Shown: positions 8,527-17,454 of the stretch, piece after piece
Position numbering within the stretch: position 1 is the first letter of the stretch
Layout: each line of letters opens with the position of its first letter
Assembly (NCBI GenBank): GCA_963828385.1
Contig: CAWHEF010000002.1
Location: 372,001 to 436,000, forward strand
Source: Bog-756 sp963828385
GTDB taxonomy: Bacteria > Actinomycetota > Acidimicrobiia > Acidimicrobiales > RAAP-2
Direction of reading: 5' to 3'
DNA length: 64,000 bases
Notes under the pieces: model-generated
What the model saw: the letters and a program-made list of their open reading frames with translations, nothing else
What the model was told of the DNA's origin: nothing
The model's database searches: none
Translations under genes and position numbers: made by a program

Positions 8527-10172
8527 TGCACTCGCTCAGCGTTCTCGCCTCCGCCGCTCCGACCATCCGCACTCCGCACGTCGACTACCTGAGCATCCTT
8601 CCCATGCTCATCATGATGGGTGGGGCGCTGGCGCTCATGGTCGTCTCGTCGTTGCTCCGGAACGTCCTCGGGGTCGCCACGGGAACGCTGGTGACCGTCA
8701 CCACCTCGGTCGCGGCGGTGGTGGCCGCTCTCTTCCAGTGGGACCACGTGGCGACGCACGGGCCGTCGGTCACGATCGCCGGTGCGATCGCCTACGACGG
8801 CTTCGCCGTGTTCGTCCAGATCACCGTGGCCACCGCCATGCTGCTCACGGCGCTGGTGGCCGACGGCTATCTGCGGAAGGAGGGGATCGCCGGGCCCGAG
8901 TTCCACGTGCTCGCCATGATGTCGGCGTCGGGGGCCATGCTCATGGGCGCCGCCAACGATCTCATCGTGATCTTCCTCGGCCTCGAGATCCTGTCCATCG
9001 CGCTGTACGTGCTGGCCGCCTTCAACCACAAGCGCACCGAGTCGGGGGAGGCGGCCCTCAAGTATTTCGTCCTCGGTTCCTTCTCGTCGGCCATCTTCGT
9101 CTACGGGATCGCCTTCACCTACGGCGCGACCGGTTCGTCCAACCTCCCCCAGATCGCCGACTACCTGTCGCGCAACGTGGTCGTCTCCAACGGCGTGCTC
9201 CTCGCCGGGCTGGCCCTCCTGCTCATCGGGTTCTCGTTCAAGATCGCGGCGGTGCCGTTCCACATGTGGTCGCCCGACGTCTATCAGGGCTCGCCCACCC
9301 CGATCACCGGCTTCATGGCGGCGGTGGCCAAGGCCGGTGCGTTCGCCGCCCTGCTCCGGGTGTTCGTGTCCACCTTCTCCACGGTCCGGACCGACTGGCA
9401 GCCGATCGTCTGGGCCATCGCCGTCCTCAGCCTCGTCGTCGGGGCGGTGGTGGCGCTCCTCCAGAACGACGTCAAGAGGATGATGGCCTACTCGTCGATC
9501 AACCATGCCGGGTTCATCCTGCTCGGCGTGGAGGCTGCCACCGCCCGGGGAGTTTCGGCCGCGCTCTACTACCTGTTCACCTACACCTTCCTCGTGATCG
9601 GATCCTTCGGCGTCATCACCCTCATGGCCCGGGACGCCGACACCGGCCACACGATCAGCGACTACCGGGGCCTGGCCCGCCGCCAGCCGGTGCTGGCGAT
9701 CATGTTCGCCGTGTTCCTGCTGGCCCAGGCGGGCGTGCCCTTCACCACCGGGTTCCTGGCCAAGTTCGGCGTGGTCGGGGCGGTGGTGGCGACGCACGGG
9801 TACGTGCTGGCCGCCATCGCCATGGCTTCGGCCGCCGTCGCCGCATTCTTCTACCTGCGGGTGGTCATCACCATGTACTCGCCGGTCGGAGTGCCAGCCG
9901 CCTCGGAGGCCGGGGTTGAGAGCGAGTCCCTGGCTTCGACGCCGAGAGCACCGGCGGCCTCGACCCCCGAGGCTCTGGGACCCATCGGTCCGGCGAGCCT
10001 CGAGGTGTTGTCGGACGCGCCACCCTCAGCGTTGGTGGAGGACCGGGTGGTGCCGGTCCCTGCACTTTCCGCCCTCGGTCTCGGGCTGTGCGCGGCCTTC
10101 ACCGTCGTGTTCGGAATCGTGCCCGGCCCCATCCTCGACTTCGCCCACCAGGCCACCCTGCTGTTCACCTGA
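8523..10172 (+). CDS. nuoN: NADH-quinone oxidoreductase subunit N
   Basis: Third antiporter-like subunit, closest to the peripheral arm, 549 residues. The motifs KIAAVPFHMWSPDVYQGSPT and GFMAAVAKAGAFAALLR are typical. A GTG at 8523 overlaps the nuoM stop; the ATG at 8526 is an alternative start. Before the last helix there is a polar insert of about 55 residues (rich in Ala, Pro, Ser, Glu) that short family members lack. This is the last gene of the nuo operon here. Confidence 0.95.
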   Translation: MMHSLSVLASAAPTIRTPHVDYLSILPMLIMMGGALALMVVSSLLRNVLGVATGTLVTVTTSVAAVVAALFQWDHVATHGPSVTIAGAIAYDGFAVFVQITVATAMLLTALVADGYLRKEGIAGPEFHVLAMMSASGAMLMGAANDLIVIFLGLEILSIALYVLAAFNHKRTESGEAALKYFVLGSFSSAIFVYGIAFTYGATGSSNLPQIADYLSRNVVVSNGVLLAGLALLLIGFSFKIAAVPFHMWSPDVYQGSPTPITGFMAAVAKAGAFAALLRVFVSTFSTVRTDWQPIVWAIAVLSLVVGAVVALLQNDVKRMMAYSSINHAGFILLGVEAATARGVSAALYYLFTYTFLVIGSFGVITLMARDADTGHTISDYRGLARRQPVLAIMFAVFLLAQAGVPFTTGFLAKFGVVGAVVATHGYVLAAIAMASAAVAAFFYLRVVITMYSPVGVPAASEAGVESESLASTPRAPAASTPEALGPIGPASLEVLSDAPPSALVEDRVVPVPALSALGLGLCAAFTVVFGIVPGPILDFAHQATLLFT

Positions 10173-10204
10173 GCTCGGTCCCACGGAGAAGCCCCGCACC
10201 CGGG

Positions 10205-10210
10205 TACTGT
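10205..10210 (+). promoter_or_regulatory. candidate -10 element (TACTGT) for the LapA-like gene
   Basis: TACTGT fits the TAnnnT pattern of actinobacterial -10 elements and lies 33 bases after the nuoN stop. I see no convincing -35. The same hexamer occurs before two other membrane-protein genes (19152-19157 and 19803-19808). Confidence 0.3.
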
Positions 10211-10280
10211 CGTTCGTGGACGGAGGGACGGACGGGCGAGCGGAGCAGCCACCGGGTCCGACGAGGAGAAGGAGTCGTCG

Positions 10281-10568
10281 ATGACCGATGCGTCAGGGCA
10301 GCTGGGTCCAGAGGGGGAGCGGAAGAAGCGGCAACCGGCGGACATGGCGCGACTGGTCGGTGCCCTCATCGCCGTCGTGATCCTCGTCGCCTTCATCGTC
10401 GACAACAGTCAGACGGTGAAGGTGGGATTCGTCTTCTTCCACGCCGACATGAGCCTCATCTGGGCTCTGATCATCGCCGCCGTCCTGGGGATCATCATCG
10501 ACAGGCTGGTCATCTACCGCGGGCGCAGACGTCGTCGTCGGGCGGCGAAAGCAGCAGGGGACCGGTAG
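10281..10568 (+). CDS. LapA-domain (DUF1049) small membrane protein
   Basis: A 95-residue protein with two hydrophobic segments (about residues 25-43 and 55-75). The pattern between them, FIVDNSQTVKVGFVFF, is typical of the DUF1049/LapA family. An Arg-rich tail (RGRRRRRRAAK) should stay cytoplasmic. LapA in proteobacteria is linked to lipopolysaccharide assembly; actinobacterial members have no settled role and no LPS is expected here. The start ATG is preceded by GAGGAGAAGGAG. Confidence 0.75.
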   Translation: MTDASGQLGPEGERKKRQPADMARLVGALIAVVILVAFIVDNSQTVKVGFVFFHADMSLIWALIIAAVLGIIIDRLVIYRGRRRRRRAAKAAGDR

Positions 10569-10625
10569 CCGGCGCCAGGGCTCAGATCCTCGTCCAGGTG
10601 GCCGCCACGGGGTGATCGACCCTCC

Positions 10626-11771
10626 ATGACTCCTCACGCCGACTTCTCCGTGGTGCAGAGCCAGGCAACCGAGATCGCCCGGGGCTGGTCGACACCAGGC
10701 GCCCCCCAGTCGTGGGCGCTCACCGAGGCGATCTTCGACACCCTGGCCCGTGACGAGCAGCTCCTCACCGTGGCGGCCGACATTCCATCGGAGCGGCTAC
10801 CGGCTCTGCTCTTCTGCGCTGCCGCCTGCTACCTCATCCACGAGGAAGGGTCCGGGCTGGCTCGCTATTTTCCGATCGTCGGCCAGCCACAACCAGCGAT
10901 CGACGCGGCGTTCGCGCCGGACTTCCGGGCCTTCTGCCTCGCCCATCGCTTCGACCTCCTCGATGTGTGCAGCCGCCGGCGGTACCAGATGAACGAAGTG
11001 GCGCGTTCCACCCAGGTGGCACTGGCACTAGGCGTCGTCGGGGCCGGTAGCCCGTCCACCGGTATCGCCTTCATCGACCTAGGCACTGGTGCCGGTCTCG
11101 GTCTCCACCTCGATCGCTATCACCACCGGCTGAGCGGAGGTCGCCGCCTCGGCGACCGCGCCTCGTCTGTGGTGCTCGACTGTGAGACCGCGGGACCGTT
11201 CCCGCCCATCGATCCTTGTACCCTGCCTCCAATCGGATGGCGGGTCGGGATCGACCTCGATCCCCTCGACCTCGGCGATAGCGGTGACCGTCGGTGGGCA
11301 GCGTCGTGCCTACCGGCGGATAGCGCTTCCCTCGAGCGCTTCGAACGTGCGACCCAACTGGCCTTGGCCCACCCGTGCCCCATCATCGGGGGAGACGCCC
11401 TCGACGTTCTACCCGCCGTCCTCGACTCCGTGCCCGACCACCTCCTCCCCGTCGTGGTCGACACCTACACCGCCGTCTTCTTCTCGGACGACGAGCGCTC
11501 CGCGCTGCGCGGTCTACTCCGCGAGCGGGGAGCTGTCGGCGACCTGGTCTGGATCTCGCTCGACCCGCTCGTTCCCCTCGGGGCGCCAGGTCGCCACAGC
11601 GTCCAGGACCTCGACGTCCCCCGCAGCCTCGCAACCGCACACCGGCAGCACGGGGTGTTCGCCCTGCTCGGAGTGCTGGCCTTCCGGGAGGGGCGACCGA
11701 GGGGACGTCTGCTTGCCCGTGCCCACCCGTCGGGTACCAGCATGACCTGGCTGGACGAGGCCGGCGAGTAG
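10626..11771 (+). CDS. DUF2332 family protein
   Basis: A soluble protein of 381 residues matching the pattern of the actinobacterial DUF2332 family. It has an N-terminal helical part, then RRRYQMNEVARS, then IDLGTGAGLGLHLDRY, which resembles the glycine-rich SAM-binding loop of methyltransferases. Later comes IIGGDALDVLPAVLDSVP, then a strand-rich end. The fold looks methyltransferase-like, but no reaction is established and I do not assign one. There is no clear ribosome binding site before the ATG. It lies 57 bases after the LapA-like gene and may be co-transcribed. Confidence 0.75.
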   Translation: MTPHADFSVVQSQATEIARGWSTPGAPQSWALTEAIFDTLARDEQLLTVAADIPSERLPALLFCAAACYLIHEEGSGLARYFPIVGQPQPAIDAAFAPDFRAFCLAHRFDLLDVCSRRRYQMNEVARSTQVALALGVVGAGSPSTGIAFIDLGTGAGLGLHLDRYHHRLSGGRRLGDRASSVVLDCETAGPFPPIDPCTLPPIGWRVGIDLDPLDLGDSGDRRWAASCLPADSASLERFERATQLALAHPCPIIGGDALDVLPAVLDSVPDHLLPVVVDTYTAVFFSDDERSALRGLLRERGAVGDLVWISLDPLVPLGAPGRHSVQDLDVPRSLATAHRQHGVFALLGVLAFREGRPRGRLLARAHPSGTSMTWLDEAGE

Positions 11772-11856
11772 CGTCACGGCCAGCGGCGGCGGCACATCCA
11801 GGGCTCGCTTCGACAGTTGAACGTGCCCAGGCGGGAACGGAGAAGGAGTTGGGGCC

Positions 11857-12315
11857 ATGTCACTCGGTTTCGATCACATGACGCTCGTCGTCACGAACCT
11901 GGAGGAGGCCGAGGAGTTCTTCGGTGTCCTCGGCTTCACGGTTGACAAGGCGGTAGTCGTATCCGGCGACACCATCGCCGAGTACATGGGGATACCCGAG
12001 TGGGTGTCGGATCACGTGACCCTTGTCCTTCACGGTGCTTCGGTGCGCCAAGAGATCCAGCTCCTACGATTCCACCGCCCGGCGGCGGACATCGACGATC
12101 GGTCGGGTCACCTCGACCGGACAGGCTTCAATCATGTCTGCTTCCGCACCGATGACCTTGACGACACGCTTAAACGCTTCGCCGACATCGACCAGCGACC
12201 GAGGAATGCGGTGATGAACTTCCACGATCGCCGACTGGTCTTCTTCGACGGCCCAGCCGGTGTGGTCGTCGAGCTGGCCGAGTGGAAAACGGCTCCGCCG
12301 CTGCCCAAGGACTGA
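11857..12315 (+). CDS. VOC-family (glyoxalase/dioxygenase fold) protein
   Basis: A 152-residue protein with two beta-alpha-beta-beta-beta modules of the vicinal-oxygen-chelate fold. Candidate metal ligands sit where expected: His in FDHMTLVV near the N-terminus, His in FNHVCFRT in the second module, and Glu in GVVVELAEW near the C-terminus. The substrate cannot be told from sequence; glyoxalase, epimerase and dioxygenase roles all use this fold. AAGGAG precedes the ATG. Confidence 0.85.
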   Translation: MSLGFDHMTLVVTNLEEAEEFFGVLGFTVDKAVVVSGDTIAEYMGIPEWVSDHVTLVLHGASVRQEIQLLRFHRPAADIDDRSGHLDRTGFNHVCFRTDDLDDTLKRFADIDQRPRNAVMNFHDRRLVFFDGPAGVVVELAEWKTAPPLPKD

Positions 12316-12477
12316 CACTGGGAAGAAGGCGTGCTTCTGGCGCTGGCACAGCGCTGCCGCCACCACGTAGGGGTGCATCGGGCGCTCGAAGAGAGATGAG
12401 CACGGCCAGAGCCAGGGACTTTTTCCGTGATCTGGCAGGCACAGCGCGCCCGGGGTCGGGGGTGGAATGATGGCCTC

Positions 12478-13872
12478 ATGCTGCGCGGGGCGACACCGAA
12501 GGAGCGGGCCGACTTCGGTCGCCAGGCCCGGAGGCTGGCACCGAGATCGGCCCACGGCGGGTGGTCACCGCCGCCGGACCGCACCGGTCCCCTGACCATC
12601 CTCCAGCTGCAGGCGACCACGCGGCTGCCCGACCTTGTCCCGATCCGGTACGGACGGATGTCCGCCTCCGCGTTCGCCTTCTACCGGGGGGCGGCGGCGA
12701 TCATGGCCTCGGATCTGGCCGGCGTGGCCCGCACCGGGCTCGACGTGCAGCTCTGCGGCGACGCCCATCTCTCGAACTTCGGGACGTTCGAGTCACCCGA
12801 GCGCGAGCTCATCTTCGACGTGAACGACTTCGACGAGACCATTCCCGGGCCATTCGAATGGGACCTCAAGCGCCTCGTGGCCAGCCTGGAAGTGGCCGGG
12901 CGGAGTCGTGACTTCGATCTGAAGACGAGGCGGTCCATCGTCGTCGGTGCCTCGTGCTCGTATCGCCGGGCCATGGGCACCTTCGCCACCATGCGCGACC
13001 TCGACATCTGGTACAGCCGCTTGAACCTGGAGAAGGTCGCAGAGCTCTGGGGCGCCGATGCTTCGAACAAGCTGACCAAGCGGCTCGAGAAGTTCACGGC
13101 GAAGTCGCAGTCGAAAGACCATTTGGCGGCGCTGGAAAAGCTCACCACCAGGGTCGATGGTGAGCTGCGCTTCGTCAACGATCCTCCCCTCCTGGTACCG
13201 GCCGAGGACATCTTCACCGACATCTACCAGAGCCAGATCCGGAACTCGCTGAACGACGTGCTCGCCGAGTACCGCCACTCGCTCGCCGAAAGCCGCCGGA
13301 GGCTGCTCGACCGCTACGAGTTCGTCGACCTGGCCCGGAAGGTCGTGGGGGTGGGAAGCGTCGGCACCCGGTGCTGGGTCGCCCTGTTCATCGGCCGGGA
13401 CGCTGGCGATCCCCTCCTCCTCCAGGTCAAGGAGGCGGAGGCGGCGGTCGGCGAGGCATTCCTCGGCAAGAGCGAGTACCCCCAACACGGACAGCGGGTG
13501 GTCGAGGGACAGGTGCTCATGCAGGGGGCGAGCGACATCCTGCTCGGATGGGACCAGATCGAATCCCCGGACGGGAACAAGCGGGACTTCTACCTCCGCC
13601 AGCTCTGGGACGGGAAGGGGTCGGCGGATATCGACACCCTGCCCGTCGACGGAATGGAGATCTACGCCCAGATGTGCGGCTGGACGCTGGCACGGGCCCA
13701 TGCCCGATCGGGTGACCCCATCGCCATCGGCAGCTACCTCGGCAAGAGCGACCGGTTCGACCGGGCCATGTGGGAGTTCGCCACCTCCTATGCCGATCAG
13801 AACGAGCGCGACTTCCGGACGTTCACCGATGCCATCGCCAGGAACGTGATCCCCGCCGAAATCGGCGTGTGA
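12478..13872 (+). CDS. DUF2252 family protein
   Basis: A soluble protein of 464 residues in the DUF2252 family. The hallmark motifs are LCGDAHLSNFG and, about 25 residues on, FDVNDFDETIPGPFEWDLKRL. Near the C-terminus is MCGWTLARAHARSGDP. The GDAHxxNF and DFDE patterns recall the catalytic and metal-binding loops of kinase-like phosphotransferases, so a kinase-like fold is likely, but the substrate is unknown. I chose the ATG at 12478; a GTG 17 codons upstream is also open. The next gene, glutamate decarboxylase, follows after 110 bases. Confidence 0.8.
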   Translation: MLRGATPKERADFGRQARRLAPRSAHGGWSPPPDRTGPLTILQLQATTRLPDLVPIRYGRMSASAFAFYRGAAAIMASDLAGVARTGLDVQLCGDAHLSNFGTFESPERELIFDVNDFDETIPGPFEWDLKRLVASLEVAGRSRDFDLKTRRSIVVGASCSYRRAMGTFATMRDLDIWYSRLNLEKVAELWGADASNKLTKRLEKFTAKSQSKDHLAALEKLTTRVDGELRFVNDPPLLVPAEDIFTDIYQSQIRNSLNDVLAEYRHSLAESRRRLLDRYEFVDLARKVVGVGSVGTRCWVALFIGRDAGDPLLLQVKEAEAAVGEAFLGKSEYPQHGQRVVEGQVLMQGASDILLGWDQIESPDGNKRDFYLRQLWDGKGSADIDTLPVDGMEIYAQMCGWTLARAHARSGDPIAIGSYLGKSDRFDRAMWEFATSYADQNERDFRTFTDAIARNVIPAEIGV

Positions 13873-13889
13873 GCCGTTCCTTGACACCT

Positions 13890-13907
13890 GGCCCGGAAGC
13901 TCGGGCC
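13890..13907. terminator. small GC-rich inverted repeat between the DUF2252 gene and gadB
   Basis: GGCCCG and CGGGCC form a 6-bp stem around a 6-base loop, 18 bases after the DUF2252 stop. There is no T-tract, so it is a weak terminator candidate. A consensus-like TTGACA lies just before it (13881-13886), but no -10 follows at the right distance. Confidence 0.25.
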
Positions 13908-13982
13908 TGCTCCCCTCCCACTGCCCGGGATGGAACGGGCTCCGTGACGTTCGGACCGATCCTGAAAGGCTGCGACTGACCG

Positions 13983-15383
13983 ATGCCACTGCACAAGCGA
14001 GAGACGGTGAGGGACCAGGTCCTCGACTCCGTCTATGCCGGCGACGATCTCCTGTCCGCCTTGCAGTCGTCCCGCTTCCCCGACGACGGCATGCGACCCC
14101 TGGACGCTTATCAGGCGATCTCCGATGAGCTGATGCTCGACGGCAATGCCCGCCAGAACCTGGCCACGTTCTGTCAGACGTGGGAGGAGGACGAGGTCCA
14201 CCGGTTGATGGACCTCTCGATCAACAAGAACCTGATCGACAAGGACGAGTACCCCCAGACTGCGGAGATCGAGCGTCGCTGCGTGCGGATGCTCGCCGAC
14301 CTGTGGAACGCGCCGAGCGACAGCGATACCGCCGGCTGTTCGGCCATCGGATCCTCGGAGGCGTGCATGCTCGGGGGTATGGCTGCGAAGTGGCGATGGC
14401 GGGCGAAGCGCCAGGCGGCCGGCAAGCCGGCCGACCGGCCCAACATGGTGTGCGGCCCGGTCCAAGTCGTGTGGCACAAATTCGCCAGGTACTGGGACGT
14501 CGAGATGCGCGAGGTGCCCATGGCTCCAGGCCGTTACGGCATGGATGTCGAGCAGATGCTGGCCCGGGTGGACGAGAACACGATCATGGTCATGCCTACG
14601 TTCGGTGTGACCTACACCGGGGCCTACGAACCCGTGCTCGAGCTGTCGAAGGCCCTCGACAAGCTGGCCGCGGACACCGGCCTCGATATCGACATCCACG
14701 TGGACGGGGCGAGTGGCGCCTTCCTCGCTCCGTTCTGCGCACCCGAGGTCATCTGGGACTTCCGGCTTCCCCGGGTCAAGTCGATCAGCACGTCGGGCCA
14801 CAAGTTCGGCCTCGCCCCGCTCGGGGTCGGATGGGTGTTGTGGCGCGACGCTGCCGAGCTGCCCGAGGACCTGATCTTCCATGTCTCCTACCTCGGTGGC
14901 GACATGCCCGTCTTCCAGCTCAACTTCTCGCGGCCCGCCGGGCAGATCGTGGCCCAGTACTACGACTTCGTCCGGCTCGGGCGCCACGGTTACCAGGAAG
15001 TCCACAACAGCTGCTACGAGACGGGACAGTTCCTGGCCGAGGAGATCGTGAAGCACGGGCCGTTCGAGCTGCTGTGCGATGCGAATCCGAGGGTAGGTCT
15101 GCCTGCTGTGACCTGGCGCGTCCGGGACGGGGAGCAACCCGGATACACGCTCTACGACCTGGCCGATCGGCTCCTGACCGGCGGTTGGCAGGTCCCGGCG
15201 TACCCCCTGACCGGTTCGGCGTCAGACATCTCCGTCCAGCGCATCCTCGTCCGCCAGGGAGTGACGAAGGATCTGGCCGTGCTCCTCTTGGAGGACATTA
15301 AGAAGGCCATCGACCACTTCGACGCTCATCCGGTGTCCGTCGCCATGACGCCGGAAGAGGCCGGTGGGTTCAACCACCTGTAG
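13983..15383 (+). CDS. gadB: glutamate decarboxylase
   Basis: PLP-dependent decarboxylase converting glutamate to 4-aminobutyrate and CO2 while consuming a cytosolic proton. It has 466 residues, the same length as E. coli GadA/GadB. The Schiff-base lysine is Lys274 in STSGHKFGLAPLG. The upstream motifs GSSEACMLGGMAAKWRWR and HVDGASGAFLAPF contribute PLP and substrate contacts. The C-terminus ends FNHL, placing a histidine at residue 465, the position of the E. coli residue that locks the enzyme at neutral pH. No GABA antiporter gene is in the window. The convergent neighbour is a hydrolase. Confidence 0.95.
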   Translation: MPLHKRETVRDQVLDSVYAGDDLLSALQSSRFPDDGMRPLDAYQAISDELMLDGNARQNLATFCQTWEEDEVHRLMDLSINKNLIDKDEYPQTAEIERRCVRMLADLWNAPSDSDTAGCSAIGSSEACMLGGMAAKWRWRAKRQAAGKPADRPNMVCGPVQVVWHKFARYWDVEMREVPMAPGRYGMDVEQMLARVDENTIMVMPTFGVTYTGAYEPVLELSKALDKLAADTGLDIDIHVDGASGAFLAPFCAPEVIWDFRLPRVKSISTSGHKFGLAPLGVGWVLWRDAAELPEDLIFHVSYLGGDMPVFQLNFSRPAGQIVAQYYDFVRLGRHGYQEVHNSCYETGQFLAEEIVKHGPFELLCDANPRVGLPAVTWRVRDGEQPGYTLYDLADRLLTGGWQVPAYPLTGSASDISVQRILVRQGVTKDLAVLLLEDIKKAIDHFDAHPVSVAMTPEEAGGFNHL

Positions 15384-15410
15384 TGGGGCCTCGGGACGGC
15401 CGAGAGCCGG

Positions 15411-16223
15411 TCAGGTCCGATCGAAGAAGTCGGCGAGCTTCCGGCCCACCTCTTCGGCATGGGTGAGGGGCCCAAGGTGGCTCGCCCCGGCCACCTCGAC
15501 GAACTCGGCGCCGATGACCTCGGCGGCGGATCGGGCGCGAGCCGGAGGTGAGTCGATGTCGTGCTCGAACGACAGCACGAGGCAGGGCACCTCGAAGTCT
15601 GGCCAACGCGCCGTCCGTTTCGGATCGCACGACCAGTCCAGGGCCGCTTCCAGCTGGCCCTGCCGGCCGGGGTTGGTCCAGAGCTCGGCGCCGTCCAAGA
15701 GCGACAGCCACAGGTCGACCACGTCGTCGTCCTGGAGATCATGGTTGGGCAGGTAGTGCAGCGTGTCGACGGCAGCGACGATCGGAGGGAGCTCGACGTC
15801 GGTGCGGGCAAGCTCGAGCTCGGCTTCCGTGCTCGCCTTCTCCCAGGACGTACTCTCGTTGCAGCTCCCGATGAAGGCCGCTGAGCGGATGCGTCTCGGG
15901 TGGTCGGCAACGAGCGTCTCGGCCACCCAACCACCCATCGAGTACCCGGCGACGCTCGCCCGATCGATCCCCAGGTGATCGAAGAGGGCCACGGTGTCGC
16001 CGGCCATATCGTTGATCGAGTAGGGCGCCGGTGGGGCCGAGGACGGGGCCACTCCCCGGTTGTCGAACGTGATGACCTGGTAACCAGCCTCGACCAGCGC
16101 CGGGGAGACGCCGAGATGCCAGGACAGTGCCGGTTGCCCGAGCCCGCAGATGAGGACGATCGGTTCTCCGTCGCCCGTCACGTCGTAGGCGAGGGTGACG
16201 TCGTCGAGCTCGAGGTGGGCCAT
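15411..16223 (-). CDS. alpha/beta-hydrolase
   Basis: A 270-residue alpha/beta-hydrolase. The oxyanion segment is CGLGQPALSWH. The nucleophile elbow is GYSMGG with Ser95. An acidic residue lies in SFEHDIDSP and the histidine in GASHLGPL near residue 250, completing the triad. Members of this family include esterases, haloperoxidase-like enzymes and lactonases; nothing narrows it further. The start ATG at 16223 has no ribosome binding site but lies 6 bases after a TAGAGT, which suggests a leaderless message. Confidence 0.85.
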   Translation of the reverse strand: MAHLELDDVTLAYDVTGDGEPIVLICGLGQPALSWHLGVSPALVEAGYQVITFDNRGVAPSSAPPAPYSINDMAGDTVALFDHLGIDRASVAGYSMGGWVAETLVADHPRRIRSAAFIGSCNESTSWEKASTEAELELARTDVELPPIVAAVDTLHYLPNHDLQDDDVVDLWLSLLDGAELWTNPGRQGQLEAALDWSCDPKRTARWPDFEVPCLVLSFEHDIDSPPARARSAAEVIGAEFVEVAGASHLGPLTHAEEVGRKLADFFDRT

Positions 16224-16229
16224 CTGCTC

Positions 16230-16235
16230 ACTCTA
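16230..16235 (-). promoter_or_regulatory. candidate -10 for a leaderless hydrolase transcript
   Basis: On the minus strand TAGAGT (TAnnnT) is followed by 6 bases and the ATG at 16223. This is the spacing seen for leaderless actinobacterial transcripts, where transcription starts at the start codon. No clear -35 is visible. Confidence 0.4.
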
Positions 16236-16293
16236 CGGTGGCCACAGTTAGCTGTTCTGTGGTCGGCAGGTGGGGCGAGGCGTCTGGAGGGGA

Positions 16294-17454
16294 TTACTGA
16301 TGCCCATCTGACGGGTCGGTCGCCCAGGCCACTGACAGGGGGATCGCAGTGAACAGGCGAGGCCTGCCGACGCGGGCCGGGCGATCGGTGGTCCACGGAG
16401 CCGGTACGGCGGGGCTCAGTCCCGCCAATGCAGCAAGCGGCTTGTCGTAGGCCGACCGGATCCATGCGTACCGCGTCCAGCAGGTGAGCCTGTCCGGACC
16501 CTGCACGCTGAGGACCGGTTGCAACGCCGTCAGCGCCTCAAGGTACTCGTCCCTCGTCACCGACACGTGGGGTGGCTGTTGGTCGAACCGGTCGACGAGC
16601 TCGGCGACCAGCGGAGGTGTAGGGAGGGGAAGCCCGGCGGCGACGCCGATCCGCGATAGGCACGGCACGCCGTAGGCCAGGACCATCATCGGTCCCTTGT
16701 CCAGCTGGGGAGGTCGTTCGTTCGAGCTGAACTGGCGGGTGGACAGCAAGAGCGCCGATGCGTCGAGGACCGAACCCATCGACGCCAGCCATGACTGATC
16801 GGGCAGTGACTCGGGGAAGTAGCAGAGCGCGGGGAAGTTGGCATGGGACTGGTTCAGCGTGAGCACCCAACGGGTCACCGTCCTCCAGATCTCGGGATCG
16901 TCCAGGGTGTTCAGATGGTGGAGGTTGGCCAGCAGGTTGACCGGTGCCGCAGGTGCTCCGCCGAAGGGGCGCAGGGCGGTGATTCCCTTCTCCCGGTCCT
17001 GGTAGCCGCCGTAGACGGTCGGGAGGTAGCTGATCAGCAGGGCGACGAGTCCGAGCCCGATGGTGGCCTCGATGAACGTCATCCAGATCCGACCGCCACC
17101 GGTGGGCTCGGCGAAACCCAGGGTGAACAGCGACGAGCCGCTGACCTCGAACGAGCGGAGGGGGGAGCCCGTCCCGACTCCCCAGAAGATGCCCGAGAAC
17201 CCGATGGTGACGAGGAGCGTCCAGGCGAGGGGGAGGGTGACGAGAGCGATCGGCGCGTAGAGGGCACGGAAGCTCGCTTCGAGGTGCCTGCTCGTCCGGC
17301 GCCTGAAGAACAGGCGATGGAGGACGGAGAACACGAACCGGGTGATCCTGGTGAACCCCTGCTGGGGAAGGACCACCGTCTCCAGGGCGGAGACGAGCAC
17401 GGCGAGGACCAACAGCGTCCCCAAAGCGGCGACGACGGCCTGAGCGACGATCAT
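16294..17454 (-). CDS. potassium-channel-like membrane protein
   Basis: A 386-residue protein with an N-terminal helix, two further helices around residues 65-95, then SSLFTLGFAEPTGGG (TLGFA at 111-115), followed by another helix. This resembles the pore loop and selectivity filter of two-helix channels (TxGYG), though the filter is not canonical. The remaining 230 residues are soluble. I read it as an ion-channel-like protein of uncertain ion and gating. The ATG at 17454 overlaps the stop of the ClC gene (ATGA), so the two are probably translated together. Confidence 0.6.
   Translation of the reverse strand: MIVAQAVVAALGTLLVLAVLVSALETVVLPQQGFTRITRFVFSVLHRLFFRRRTSRHLEASFRALYAPIALVTLPLAWTLLVTIGFSGIFWGVGTGSPLRSFEVSGSSLFTLGFAEPTGGGRIWMTFIEATIGLGLVALLISYLPTVYGGYQDREKGITALRPFGGAPAAPVNLLANLHHLNTLDDPEIWRTVTRWVLTLNQSHANFPALCYFPESLPDQSWLASMGSVLDASALLLSTRQFSSNERPPQLDKGPMMVLAYGVPCLSRIGVAAGLPLPTPPLVAELVDRFDQQPPHVSVTRDEYLEALTALQPVLSVQGPDRLTCWTRYAWIRSAYDKPLAALAGLSPAVPAPWTTDRPARVGRPRLFTAIPLSVAWATDPSDGHQ

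Noticed and set aside
13881..13886. TTGACA as the -35 of gadB
   Set aside because: No TAnnnT at 16-19 bases; the following bases are GC-only and form a hairpin instead.
13983..15383. Complete Gad acid-resistance system
   Set aside because: No GadC-type antiporter or Gad regulator is in the window; only a partial resemblance is claimed.
15386..15406. CTCGG/CCGAG hairpin after gadB as a terminator
   Set aside because: Stem of five pairs without a T-tract in very GC-rich DNA; expected by chance.
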